A model generated the notes under the pieces. That model made no database searches. It was not told where the DNA came from and saw nothing but the letters and a program-made list of their open reading frames with translations. Positions 25,519 through 37,683 of a DNA stretch of 64,000 nucleotides are shown piece by piece (position 1 is the first letter of the stretch; the number at the start of each line of letters is the position of its first letter). This DNA is from Diprion similis. Lineage: Eukaryota > Arthropoda > Insecta > Hymenoptera > Diprionidae. The stretch is taken from NCBI RefSeq assembly GCF_021155765.1, contig NC_060112.1, forward strand, positions 18,166,001-18,230,000. The letters are read 5' to 3'. The translations under genes were made by a program, and so were the position numbers.

Positions 25519-26468
25519 ATGTCTTCATCATTCTTGAGTGGAAAAGTTTTTCTTCTCGTTACTGGTGCTAGTCAAGGAATCGGAAGACAAATAGCACAGT
25601 CATTTGCTCCGTTATTAGGTGATGATTCTTCAGTGTTACTGATTGCCAGAAATGCCGGAGGGTTACAAGAAACCGTCAATAAGCTACCAAGAGGCTTAAG
25701 TGTTCATACTGCAAGCATTGATCTGAGTACTGCTACAGCACATAAGTTGAAAGGTAACTTTACAATGTGGCGATAAACAAAATATTTGACGAACCTCAAC
25801 TTAAGTCATTTTTTTCAGATGTAATTAATAAGGTCTTGGGTGCTGCAGGTGCAATGCAGTTTGAAAAGGCTGTCGTTGTCCATAATGCAGCATCTATTGG
25901 CGACCTTACAAAATCAACTGTAGCCATGACTGACTTTAAAATTTGGCAGGAATACTATGATCTTAATGTATTTGCTCCAGCAGTTTTGAATGGTGTCTTC
26001 ATGGAAATATTCAATGATTACACAAAAGTTGTTAGACTTGTAATAAATATTTCATCATTCAATGCTATTCAACCTTACGAATTTATGGGATATTACTGTT
26101 CGGGAAAAGCTGCGCGGGAAATGTTTTTCAAAGTATATGATATATACCTTGACGATTTTTCTATACGTGCAATTTCATAATTTGAAATAAACTTTTGAAA
26201 CTGTGTATCATTTGAATATAAATTCTTTCAGGTGTTTGCTATTGAAAATCCGAATGTGAATGTACTCAACTATTCACCAGGGCCCGTAGACACTGATATG
26301 TTACATGCAGTACATACGTACACAAGCGAAGTTAAGCATGAGGAAACCAAAAAGTTTATGAAAAACCGCCACGTGTTAACCACAGAGCAAACGGTTACTC
26401 GTCTGTTAGAAGTACTCAAATTACAGAAATACAAGTCTGGTAGCCACGTTGATTATTATAATAACTAA
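25519..26468 (+). CDS. SPR: Sepiapterin reductase-like, copy 2, 261 aa
   Basis: Exons 25519-25753 (235 nt), 25819-26132 (314 nt) and 26232-26468. The first two match copy 1 to the base in length, and both introns sit at the same sites. Conserved: TGASQGIG, LLIARN, HNAASIGD, NISS (Ser158), YYCSGK (Tyr171 and Lys175), NYSPGPVDTDM and SHVDYYN at the end, so the Asp258 equivalent is kept. The protein stops right after the HVDYYNN motif and lacks the last residues of copy 1. The frame is open upstream to about 25447, but the ATG at 25519 aligns with the start of the other copies. An AATAAA lies at 26532. It is likely a catalytically competent SDR; whether it still prefers sepiapterin cannot be told here. 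Confidence 0.92.
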
Positions 26469-27077
26469 AATACCCCAAACAGTTAAGGTGTATATGTATA
26501 ATTACTTTATTTGAATTCAAGAAAGAGTAAGAATAAAAATTTCTCATTTTCTTGGGCCACACCCTTAACCATATCTTGCGTCCAGAAATAACACCGTGTA
26601 AACAGCAAGCAAAGTAATATATCTAAAGAATCGCAAGCCTGATAATAATCTATTAATATAAGAGACGTTGCTGCGCGTGCACCAAGATAATGTCGATAAA
26701 ATAATTTTCAGTAAATTATAGTACCGTGAATTAATAGTGAAGGGAAATTCTCAAGGAAATCTCAAGGTGACATCGTGCCTTTCGTTAATTAAGCGATGTA
26801 GGTTGACAAATGCCAGTTTTCCACTTCACGATTAACTTTCGAGTTTGATCTGCAATGACCCATTCGCCTATCACAAGTCACCTCTCCTCTTATGAAATAT
26901 TTGTGATAATGAATAGATCTTATATAATTATTTGATTAGTCGACAAGTGCTGCACATTTTTACAGCAGTACCTACTGCATTCTTTTTACTGTGCACACGG
27001 TTGGATCATTTTTCACACTGAAATTCCACTTATATAATTTGTATGTATTTAAGGGGAGACACAACAATATAAGGAAA
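26469..27077. other. Spacer between sepiapterin reductase copies 2 and 3
   Basis: About 600 bp of AT-rich sequence holding the 3' end of copy 2 (AATAAA at 26532-26537) and the promoter and leader of copy 3. Nothing else was recognised. Confidence 0.4.
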
Positions 27078-28258
27078 ATGTCTGTATCATTATTATCTGG
27101 CAAGGTTTTTCTCCTTGTTACTGGTGCCAGCAAAGGAATTGGTCGTCAGATAGCTCAATCTTTTGGTTCTTTGCTAGGTGAAGGGTCACTAGTGTTATTG
27201 TTAGCAAGGAATTCGAGTGGATTGAAGGAGACGGCCAACAAGTTAGCCAAAAGAATAAAAGTGCAAACCACAAGTGTGGATTTACGTGTTGCAGATGCGA
27301 ATCAATTGAAGGGTAAGATTAGTGTTCTCTCAAATGTAACTTATAAAATGCTGCCATTAAATTGTTTGGCTCTTAATGACTGTCGCGAATTGCAGGTTTT
27401 TTCCAACGTCAACATATTTTGATAGCTATGCAAAATTTGTAATTCTACGATCGGTACTTGAAAATCATCTGATCACCTTTTCCGTAGATATCATCAGCAA
27501 AGCCGTTGGCCCTGCAGGTGTGACCCAATTTGAAAAGGCTGTTATTGTTCACAATGCAGCATCAATTGGTGATCTTTCGAAACCAACCATCGCTTTGACT
27601 GATTTTCAAACATGGCGAGACTACTACGACCTTAATGTATTCTCACCAGCTGTTTTAAACGGTGTCTTTATGCAATTGTTCAACGAAGACTCAAAAATAA
27701 CAAGATTCGTTATAAACGTGACATCCATTGCTGCAAGTACACCTTTTGGATCAGCAGGATATTATTGTTCAGGAAAAGCTGCAAGGACCATGTTCTTCAA
27801 GGTAGGTGCATGCTATATGTATATGATGTAACTCTTCAACATGAACGTCTATTTGGTATTTAGTATTTATCAAACCAAGAAGATTGACATGATAATTAAT
27901 AGTGTAATTCATTTATTTGCTAATACCGAATTGTCCACTTCCATTTAGGGACGTTAATAGAAGTATAAACTTGCCAACGTGCAAATTTATCTGATTTAAT
28001 GTTTTTCAGGTATTCGCAACGGAAAATCCCAACGTCCACGTACTGAATTATTCACCTGGCTTTGTAGACACTGATATGCTGCACAGTGTGATTACAGGTA
28101 TATCGGATCCAACAGCAAGAAATTTTTTTCGGGAAGTACAATCAAGTGATTCGGTGTTAACGACACAGCAAACGGTTAATCGTATGATAGAAATAATCAA
28201 TTTACAGAGATTCAATTCAGGTGACATCATCGATTATTCTGATTTATTAGAAACTTGA
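27078..28258 (+). CDS. SPR: Sepiapterin reductase-like, copy 3, 265 aa
   Basis: Exons 27078-27312 (235 nt), 27488-27801 (314 nt) and 28010-28258, again with the same first two exon lengths. Conserved: TGASKGIG, LLLARN, HNAASIGD, NVTS (Ser158), YYCSGK (Tyr171 and Lys175), NYSPGFVDTDM. The C-terminus is the most changed of the three: HVDYYD is replaced by IIDYSD, so the pterin-anchoring Asp is still present but the His before it is lost, and PGP has become PGF. This points to altered substrate handling, by inference only. The gene is convergent with the SLC46 gene to its right, with about 580 bp between the stops. An AATAAA lies at 28370. Confidence 0.92.
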
Positions 28259-28840
28259 AAACATGAGACCATACGAGTAACTATCGTTCATGGTCTGTAC
28301 AAATATATTGGGGAAAGTAGAAATAACGGGTAATTTGACATCATATTATGTCTAGCTAGATGAAATAACAATAAATAAATGAATTTTCTGGGAATGACAT
28401 GTACAATATACAATAAATTCGTTGTTTGGCACAACGTGTCTTTTTTGCAAGGCTTGTAAGGTAACAGGCACTGTATCCATCGTTTGTGTAGCACACCAAG
28501 AAATCAAACCACTCATTGATTACCTATATATTTTAGTAGATCAACATTGGAAAGCATTACTAGTTTCGTTCGGTGATAAATATTAATTTACCATTACAGA
28601 AAAATATTCGGGAATCTGACGATATTATTGCCGCAAAAAGTTATTAAAATTCGTCGCGTATTATATATGCATGCATACATAATACTCGACGTATATTTAA
28701 TATTTCACATAGTTACCATTTCATGTATAACACAAAGTTATAACAATATGCGAAATCTAAAATTATATTATAATTAATAAATTTTTTTTTGCTCCATAGT
28801 CGCGTAAGTGTAAAAATATAAATGCGTCAACCTGACTACA

Positions 28841-31800
28841 CTATTCCTTCTGAGGTGCAGCTATGTAAATCTGTTTGCGTGACCTCCTCATCAGTACTTC
28901 GGTGTAAACTATGCAAACTATTAATAAAGCAAACAGACTACTTGATAAAAGAAAAACGGGCAAGGGATATATCGGCGGTAAATAATGCGAAAATATTAAC
29001 GTGAACAGCGGAGCTCCGACCAATGGACTCAATGTTTCCAGAACCCCCGTGAGTGATAACACAGTACCTGAAAATCATAACATTTATCGTTAGCTTCAAC
29101 TCTGACTGTGAGCATGATATTGTTAAATAGTTGTAAAAATTACCAATATCTTCGGCGGGTACTGATTTTGACAAGATGGAACGCATAACAGGTGACACGA
29201 TTCCGGCAAACATTCCGATTAATACCGAGAGATACATATGCCAAGTTTCCGTTGCAAGAGCTTTTGTAAGTGAACAAATCAAACCGGACACGAGACCTAG
29301 AATCCCTAACAATGTGTCTGAAATCCCTGGAACTACGATAACATCAATTAATGCAATAATCAATCAATAAAGAAATAAATTCTGTACTGTCACATATTTA
29401 TTATTATATTGAATAACTGTTACCTGCGCCTAGTAGAGGAACTCCAAACAAAGCTGTGATATTCAGCAGGGTACCCACGCCACCGAAATGAGAATATTGT
29501 GCCACATCCCAGCCCAGTCGCGCTTTTGCGAAAAGAAATCCTATGCTCATCTCTGCTGAGATAATCATTGCACATGTTGTAAAAACGAATATAACAAGCC
29601 AAACAACAGATCGATGAAAACCATATCGTTTAACTGTAATGCTGGTAGTAAGCTTCTTCAGCAGGGCGACTTCGAACAGTCTATTTTTCTGTGATACCTG
29701 TAAAAATATTTTCGTTATACCATCAGGTGAGGTTTATACCTTATTTACTCACAGATGAGTAATTCCCAACCTGCTCGTTTTAGGTGCAGTAGAAACTCGA
29801 TTATCCGACTTAATTGGGACCGAGTCTAGTTCGGATAATTGAAAGTTCGGATAACCGAAATGCAATTTTTATCTCAAGTTATAATAACATATGCAACACA
29901 AATTTAGATCAATTTCAAACATCGAACGATTATTTTATTACTTTCGTTTTATATAGTCATCTATTGTCAATTGACGAACGGCTGCTAAACATTTTTCAGC
30001 TAGCAACAATATATATTTCCCACCAAAAATGTAGTTTTTGAACCGGTGTTCAAATAATTGAACGGTCGGATAAACTAAGTCATGGTTCGGACAATTGAAG
30101 CATCGGATAATCGAGGTTCTACTTTATTTCTAATAAATGCCTAGATACTGAAATGGCAAAATGGCGTGATGCCATGTCAGTGGCTGACAATGAGTACCTA
30201 CCTTGGTAGCACCCTTGACTGATTCGGGAATAGTGAAGTAAACTAAAAGTATTGCCGTTGCGCAACACATCGCACCTATACTGAAGACTGTCGTGTAACC
30301 ACAGTTGTTCAAAATAATAGGACCACCAAATACGCCTAATACCACCCCGCCGAAGATTGATCCCTGAAGCCAAGCCATTAGCATCGTTCTGTCTTTCTGT
30401 GTGGTTGTGTCAGATACGTAACACATTGCAGCCAATATTACAGTGCCTGATCCACCCGAGATATACCCCGGAATTGAGGGAATTACCAAATACCAAGGAC
30501 TGATGTCCCAACTGCAGATTAAGGATAGCAGGCCGAACATTAATGTGTGACCTGAAATGAGGATGTAATTAAAAACAATACCGGTTGCATTTCCATATGA
30601 AAGAAAATTAAAAACAATTGGATTCAACTTAATATCGATGGTCCGTGCCAATTGACAACGTCGACTTCGTCAAAACTAGCACAATAGAAACTTGCTTTTT
30701 ATAGGCGTACATGTCAATACGACACTGTTTCATGAGGAGGTATCTTCATTGTCAGTAGTAAAAAACGAAAGATAGATAATATCTCACCAGCAAAACCTGC
30801 CAGTAATAGAGGTTTTCGTCCACCTCGGTCACTCCAAGGACCAAGAAATAATGAGAGCACTGCCGACAGTATACTCTCGATCAACGTCTTGGCCATCACA
30901 ATCATACTTGCGAACGGTTCAACTTCAGCTTCCAAAAGCATTTCTTTCATGCCACTGTCATTTTTCTGGGTCGTGCTGCATTCGGACGTGTAATTTGTTC
31001 CTAACGATACCACGCACGAACGATAAACGATCAAATCCGTGAGGATGATACCTGCAAATGAAATAGTTATTCTTAAGTTCGATTTTCAAAATTTGCATGT
31101 AAGAGCGAGATGAATCTGCAGATACGTTCAATTTCCAGCATCCCTAGTAGCGTTGACTTCAGTTGCAGGAACTAGGGAAGATTCTGCGGGAGGTCTTTCT
31201 ACAGAGTCAATATACAGAATCCACCCTGGCATCGAATTTTGCAACCTCACAAGAGCCTTATGCAAGACTCCAAATAATGCAGATTATGATGTCAGACCCG
31301 CAATCAAATTTGGGGGTAGACACATCGCGTCTGCGATTGCAGACTTTCCTCGGAACGCTATTAGGTATGTTTCTAAATTTCAGTTGTTCAGTTTCAACGT
31401 GTGGCGAAATCACTCATGCAGTAACATTGCGCAATACGGGAAGGTGGCTGAGTCCAACGGTGTCGATAAAATTTATTGGGTAATAAAATTGTGTGAAGTA
31501 TAATCGATTAGTTTCACGTTGTATTCAAGTGGGTGCTAATTTATTATTCTACGTAATTATACCTTTTTAAATTACAGAGATCCGCACGAAGCCATGTTTA
31601 CTATAATTACCTCATAAATAGAATATTTTTTCTTATTGCATCGTGTTTCGAAATATTTAATTATTCTCTAAATCATTGGATGATATCCTCTTTCCTATGC
31701 TTGGACGATCACTGCAGCCGTCACGCGAATATGTTTATATTATAGATATTAGATATAATAAGTTTACAGACCTGTGAATGCCTGCGAAAATGTGAGCAGT

Positions 31801-31874
31801 GCGATTGTAAATCCCAGGATTAAAAAGCGACCACGGCCCTTCGATGCTTTCTTACTTCCTCCTCCTACAGGCAT
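28841..31874 (-). CDS. SLC46 / proton-coupled folate transporter-like MFS carrier, paralogue 1, 466 aa
   Basis: Exons: 31772-31874, 30788-31051, 30202-30551, 29424-29697, 29144-29326 and 28841-29067, all in phase. The protein has the SLC46 layout. A short N-terminus before TM1 (RFLILGFTIALLTFSQAF) is followed by a loop with Cys and NYTSEC sequons, and then MFS motif A, GPWSDRGGRKPLLL, between TM2 and TM3. Further helices and an ETLSPLVGAPLFTLIFSHY segment near the end complete a probable 12-TM carrier. SLC46A1 moves folates with protons; SLC46A2/A3 move other substrates such as muropeptides and steroid conjugates. Which of these applies cannot be read here. Intron 3 carries a Tigger-like MITE. 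The gene is convergent with sepiapterin reductase copy 3 and has the same exon architecture as the carrier at 51.1-55.6 kb. Confidence 0.9.
29787..30124. mobile_element. Tigger/pogo-like MITE in SLC46 paralogue 1 intron 3
   Basis: It begins CAGTAGAAACTCGATTATCC and ends with the inverse, GGATAATCGAGGTTCTACT. These ends are typical of Tc1/mariner-group Tigger elements. Inside, CGGATAA/TTATCCG words recur, giving secondary inverted repeats. It is about 340 bp and has no transposase frame. The ends are slightly decayed, and a TA target duplication is not clean. Confidence 0.7.
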
Positions 31875-32292
31875 TTTGAAGAATTTTTCCCAGTCCCTTC
31901 TTTTTACGAATCAATTTCGGAATATCTGTAAACAGAGGTCAGAATAAGCTAGCAATATTACATGCAGGAAGATCGTTCAGCTATGCAATATCTCCACGAA
32001 CGCTTTGCAATAATTTTGCAGTATTAATAGCTTATATATACAGGCGTCACGTGTGAGCTATTGCTATAATTTATCGCTTGCAGTTTAATGGGGTGGTTAG
32101 ACGTACACTCACACTTTAGATATTAAAAAAGCACGTTTATTGTAACTATAAGATTACAGAATGAAAAGAGCATACACGATTTATTAGGGGGCTAGGAAAA
32201 CTTTGACGGCTAAAGTAAGGTGAAAATTCAAATTTCGTTTATGATCAACTAATAAAACAGACGCATTTTCTTTTTCATTTTCAAGTTATTTT
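31875..32292. other. 5' flank of SLC46 paralogue 1
   Basis: This should contain the promoter and leader of the carrier gene read leftwards. AT-rich; no motif was recognised with confidence. Confidence 0.35.
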
Positions 32293-32880
32293 TCACATTT
32301 TTGTCCATGAAAATCGGGCTTTAACAGAGACAATTTCAATTTTCATATATTTCATCTCCAACAATACTCCGTTAACCTTAACTGTTTCTTCATGCGGCGC
32401 TACCACGCTTGCTTCTGGTTCGTTTGTCGTTGTTTTCTCCTTCATCACATACATAAATATTTCCTTGCCTGCTTCTGTCTCTGGAGACTGATCGCCAGTG
32501 AAACGCGGATTTTCGTTTAGCATTTCGCCCTCGAGCACCAGCTGATTGTCTACAAATTTTTGATTTACGGCCAGCAGTCGGCTTCTGTTCCTTCCACACG
32601 TCTTACAGATATATGTCCCTATTTTCCACACTCGCTACAATATTCACTGTCATTCACACTAAGAACTCGGCTTTTGAGACGGTCATCTCGATGGTTTTTG
32701 CCAGTTCAACGAACTGTTCCCAACCCAAATCTGATGACTTTAATAACTGACAGGGCACTGTTCTTGAACTTGTTCCCAAGATCAGTTGATCTTTCAGCTG
32801 AGTTTTTTACTCTGATGCTGAAAGAAATTCTGGACATCTTTTTTTTAGACCAATCTTAACACGGATCTTTATCCCGCAAA
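32293..32880 (-). pseudogene. Broken Ty3/gypsy-type retrotransposon, gag to protease remnant
   Basis: Read on the minus strand, pieces in different frames line up as a gag C-terminus. A stretch containing LILGTSSRTVPCQLLKSSDL leads into LGWEQFVELAKTIEM, a layout common in gypsy gag before the nucleocapsid. Then comes a zinc-knuckle-like part (CSECGK, ICKTCG) split by a frame change and a stop. Downstream EETVKVNGVLLEM resembles the start of a retropepsin. Several frame breaks show it is dead. No LTRs were recognised. The left piece (32293-32631) is a 112-codon open frame, but I read it as part of this relic. Confidence 0.6.
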
Positions 32881-33373
32881 TTTATGTCGGATGATATAAC
32901 CGATAAGAATTTAATAGCTGTTTTTCCAAATATGTTTTTCATTTTAAGATTATATTTGTCAATTCCCATTTCAAATTGCGAATCGGAACGTTTCTTTTTG
33001 AAACTCGCTTTTATAAAAAATTAGCTGGCCGCCAGACGGTGTTCTGTCCTTTCCGCTAGGCGCGCGATAATGTGTTAACAATATCCAACATAAGTTGACA
33101 ATAAATATATCGATACAGCGATGAACCATCGTCTTGACAATACAAATATATTGTATGAATATGAAATGAATCGATCATTCAGAGATTACACGATCACAAA
33201 CAACCCACGGAAGAATTATACACCTATATTTAAATATAAATACACAGCTTGTATGCGGAATGATAGACTATCAAGACTATCTAGTTTCTGCATTGAAAGT
33301 ACTGTCCTAAACAATATCGATCACACTAAAATCATTGAAGATTTCGTCAGCGTTAAAATTCGGAGGCAACCAA

Positions 33374-33698
33374 AACCTTGTAGGCAACAAATTTTAAGTT
33401 TTTCTGATAGTGGTGGATAATTTTATCGTTATTCCTATGATCTCCGATCTCTGATGTTCTGGTCACTCAAATACTATTATATGATATAAAAAAATGTGCT
33501 ATAAATAAAAATGCGCAAATAGTACTATCTCAAAAAAACTCTATTCTTTCAATGCCTATCGTACCTACCATGTTTAATTCTTATGCTTTTTATATGTATT
33601 CACATAATTTTCCTCTACTTGCAAAGACTTTATCCCCACGCAGGGCCCCAAAAAATGCTTGTAGCTTCAGGCCCATTACACGTTAAATCTGGCCCTAG
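33374..33698. mobile_element. Truncated hAT-like element, partner of the copy at 46.6-47.4 kb
   Basis: The sequence from CCTTGTAGGCAACAAATTTT to the end GGCCCTAG repeats, with moderate divergence, the right half of the element at 46587-47357. Both include GATAGTGGTGGATAATTTTA, GGTCACTCAAATACTATTA and CACGCAGGGCCCC. The right terminus reads inversely as CTAGGGCCAGATTTAACG. The matching left end is absent, so this copy is truncated. Confidence 0.7.
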
Positions 33699-33809
33699 TA
33701 GTCACATGAAATCCCCATGTACTTTCAACTTTAACTTTTGAAATGAATGCGTAATTAAAGGCCATATTTGTAGAATGTGCCCTTGTAAGAACGGCACTAA
33801 ACGAAAGCA

Positions 33810-34353
33810 AAGGCAAATAAATGATGAAATTGAGATTGTACATCTCACGAGGAAAATGTTGACCAACTAGATAAGTTAGATGTTGACACTAAAGGATATG
33901 TTAATGACTTTTATACGATCAAGATACTTCCACGCAGCACAGGTGTACCGGCACATTTTGAAACCGTATAGTATGGTAATACTGATTCACTTGAGATGGA
34001 ACTAGACTCTGGAGTTCCGCCATTCCATTGAGTCTCTATCAAAAATATTTTTCAAAAAATAGTTGAAGGCAATTGCATGCTGTGGGGGCATAGGATCATA
34101 ATTCCGTATCAAGACTGAGAGATTTGGTATTAAAAGAATTACATTTCAGCCACTTTGGAGTAAAAAGAATGAAAGGTCTGGCCCACGGATACGTTTGATG
34201 GCCACAAATGGATAGAGATATTGAAAATTTTACACGGACGTGTACAGCATGTCTATAACCAATGAAAATTTAGTCGAAATTCACGCTGATTTCCCGAGTC
34301 CCATAAATAATAAAATGATTTTACTCGTCATAGATATAACCACTCAAAATGAC
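33810..34353 (+). pseudogene. Broken Ty3/gypsy-type retrotransposon, protease and integrase remnant
   Basis: Read on the plus strand, MELDSG near 34000 resembles a retropepsin active site. From about 34130 a frame gives LKELHFSHFGVKRMKGLAHG and then DRDIENFTRTCTAC, the HHCC zinc-binding domain of an integrase, interrupted by a TGA. It continues into LVEIHADFPSPINN, the usual start of the integrase core. Reverse transcriptase and RNase H are missing between them, so the copy is internally deleted as well as mutated. The orientation is opposite to the gag remnant 1 kb to the left. Confidence 0.65.
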
Positions 34354-36951
34354 CTGCTGCGTTTATAATGGAAAATATGACGTAAGGCGCGACAATTATG
34401 GCAGTCAGAAAACTATTAGACAATTTTGAGTCATTCGTAGGTCAAAATTTTCGAGAGTTTGTATGGAAAAAAAATATAACCCGTCATAGCACTATTCCAC
34501 CACATTATCCATTCAAGTAAAAAAAAAAATATATGGCTATAAAAACCGAAAATGTCGTGGATAAAAGCTAAAATGATACGGTGTATCGATACTCAATGTA
34601 ACATCCCAAATAGCACAAAACTTGAAGTCGTTTTTTAGGCGTCGAGAGCTATCTTTCAGGCCTCAGAAAATGGCGAGTAACACATCCTCTAGACGTCTTT
34701 TAATCGTTGGCGAAATTATAATCTAATTGAAATATCAGCTATTCTGACAAGTTCTTTGCCTGCCATACGCACTCGCCGTGGTGGGCGGTACGCAAGGTAG
34801 TTGTGAATTGCATATACGGGAGAGATCGCTCACTTTGCGTCAATTGATGAACGTACACGTATATAATATCTATATCGAGTAGATCTCGTGAGTGGAATGT
34901 TCAGGGAACTTTGTGTTTTCAGCTGGGTAAAAGTAATAATGTAACTCAAGCATATACGCGTATCATATTACATACATGTTTTTAAATATTGTAACGCTTC
35001 TGTTTTGTTATTGACGGGAAGCCAGATTTCGTACTTGATCGATGATGATTTCATCTCGTTGAAACAAAGAGCATCGTATATTGGCGCAGGCGTAAGGATC
35101 GAACGAAGTATATCTAAAGTTAAATATCCATAATATGTATATATATCTGCATAAGTAGTTAATCGCAATTATATCTAAATTATGTGTGTAATAAATAGTT
35201 GGAATGAGTTCAGCACAAAATGCTTGTATAGAAAGACCTCGTTCTAAGGTGAACTTGTTATAACCGAGAACGATCTATTTTTTTTTATAGACACTTGCTT
35301 TACCATTACAGCAAATGAAGGGAATATCGTATGTGCGGTAAAATCTACCAGAGCCACTACATCCATTATACGATTTTTTTCGCTTCTTGAATTCGTGCTT
35401 ACAATTGTTAAAATCCAGCTGTCTTGGATAACTCTCAGTTTGCTTGCTTAAGACGTCGTTTATTCGTCAGTAAAATTTCAATACAGGTTTGCGCATATCA
35501 TTTATCTCGTACGTTCATTGATTCGATGTGAACAAAATTTTTGAATACTTTTTCTAATTCTTTTGATAATATACGAAACAGTTTTTATCGACTTAGTTCG
35601 TGTCTACAGGGTCATTTAATTGATAAAAGCCCCCTGACCCTTGAGCGAGAGATAGCCGCTTACAATTAGATGCAGAGAGGTAAAATCGGCTACGTTAGTC
35701 GCACTCCTGCCCGGTATTCCATAAATGACACTGTCAAAGTATAAATTACTCCGATATGAATTTCAACAGAAAACCTTACGATTCGTTTCAAAATCGCTAA
35801 AACGTGTCACTGAGATACTTTCGAAACTTGCCTGAACTAGTTTGCCGCATCTTTTTTGTACAATAATATTGAAATTCTGTTCACAATTACCGAACCTCTC
35901 TGATTCACTTTTTTAATTACACCTGTTAAAGTTTGTTTTAAAAATTTTAAGATTTATGGTTCTCGAACATTAAAGTTTTTCGAGATTATCCGGTGAGAAT
36001 TGTCATCGTTAGTCAAAAATATGAATAATATGTAAGTTTAATATCGGTTTCACGTTTCATTAATTTTCAATCACGTACTCACTCAGTTTTGTATGGTGAA
36101 AAGTGAGTCTTGACAGAACTCGAAGTAATTCTTCGGCTTCCGTAGTCACGAATAGAACTAAGCATAAGACGAGTTAATCAAATTCTGGTACCGAGCGTGC
36201 AGGTTTATTTCTATACACATATTCTTCCAACAAAGTGATTACGCAGATTCACAGAATTATTTGAAACTGAGCCATTCGCGGTATTTGAAAATTAAAAAAA
36301 AATAACAAATCAGCAAATTGCCGTACACAGTGAGCTGAAAAATGTGAACTAACCACGGTGTCAGCGAACGGAAGTGTCGAGTGCTGAGCGCAATCAGTCG
36401 TTCGCCCGCTTATAAGACAAAAAGCCGAACTACTCTTGCAGCGATTTGTGTAATGTTTTAAAATATAAATTTGTAATTGATGATGATATTGAAATGAGTG
36501 GTGGGGATAGGGGAAGTATTATATATATTATAGTTTCACTAATATAAAAATGTGCGTAACATTCAAACCTTCTATTATAAGAGACGTATTTTTGCTTCAA
36601 TGACTTTGTAATTTCACGTTTCCACTGACAACAATCACAGTCTGCATGAGTCCTATGCAGGTTAAAATCTATGCAATCACTGATCACTTCTCAAACGCTG
36701 TTGAGTAGCTGTCATATTAAGTACGAATTATCGTGGCTGACTAAATAATTCTGAAGCGTGGAGCAGTCGTCTCTCGTAGTCTGCAGGAGTCACGGAAGGG
36801 GTAAAAGTTTATAATTCTTGCAATTTTATAGGCTAGATAATTTATATGTTAGATAATTATATTCCGAGATCGAATACCAAGGTGAAACGATCGAGGCGGG
36901 TATATGTGGGTATACATATATACGAACATACCCACGTATACCTGTCTGTAT
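34354..36951. other. Gene-free AT-rich stretch
   Basis: No coding signal was recognised. A locally GC-richer segment near 36350-36420 contains CAATCAGTCGTT and CTTATAAGAC, which could be part of a promoter, but no gene follows on either side. A small imperfect palindrome of GTATATGTGGGTATAC type lies at about 36898-36940, next to the large palindrome. Confidence 0.4.
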
Positions 36952-37683
36952 ATATGGGGCATTCCAGGTCAATTCGACAATGGTCTGACCCTCACCCTCT
37001 CCAATCTGCGTCTTAATGACCGGAGGTGTTTCGTTGGCCTAAAATAACATCTCCAAATTTTTCTTAGATTTTTACCAAGCCCCCTGACGCCTCTCCGACC
37101 CCTTAAGATGATATTTTCGAAAACGGTCAATTGGACATTTTTGAAAATTATGAAAAAAATTACATAAATTCTGTAGGCAAAAAGAAAAATACCCCAACCA
37201 AAATCGAAGTGGGCAGGCAAAACGGTAATTTCTTATCAATTTATTTACTGAATAATTTATTTTTTTTCAGTAATTTCGATTTCTTCGCATTTTTCAGGAT
37301 TCAATATATTTTATTGATTATATAGGAAAATATATTGAATCCTGAAAAATGTGAAAAAAATCGAAATTGCTGAAAAAAAAATTATTCAGTAAAAAAATTG
37401 ATAAAAAATTACCGTTTTGCCTGCCCACTTCGATTTTGGTTGGGATATTTTTCTTTTTGCCTACAGAATTTATGTAATTTTTTCATAATTTTCAAAAATG
37501 TCCGATTGACCGTTTTCGAAAATATCATCTCAAGGGGTCGGGGGGCGTCAGGGGGCTTGGTAAAAATCTGAGAAAAATTTGGAGATGTTATTTTAGGCTA
37601 ACGAAACACCTCCGGTCATTAAGACTCAGGTTGGAGAGGTTGAGGGTCAGACCTTTGTCGAATTGACTTGGAATGCCCCATAT
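36952..37683. repeat. 732-bp near-perfect palindrome (long hairpin)
   Basis: The left arm starts ATATGGGGCATTCCAGGTC and the right arm ends GAATGCCCCATAT. The arms, about 355-360 bp each, pair along their whole length, with perhaps 5-6 percent differences by eye, around a short centre near 37315-37330. Shared landmarks read inversely in both arms: CCGGAGGTGTTTCGTT, ACCAAGCCCCCTGACG, TTTTCGAAAACGGTCAAT and GTGGGCAGGCAAAACGG. There is no coding frame of note. It could be a fold-back transposon or a hairpin-RNA locus. Confidence 0.88.

Noticed and set aside
31153-31503. 116-codon plus-strand frame inside the first intron of SLC46 paralogue 1
   Set aside because: Two overlapping frames of similar length and no domain; treated as chance.
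13306-34211. The 14-mer ATGGCCACAAATGG occurs at 13306 and inside the integrase relic at 34198
   Set aside because: Flanks do not match at all; most likely coincidence.
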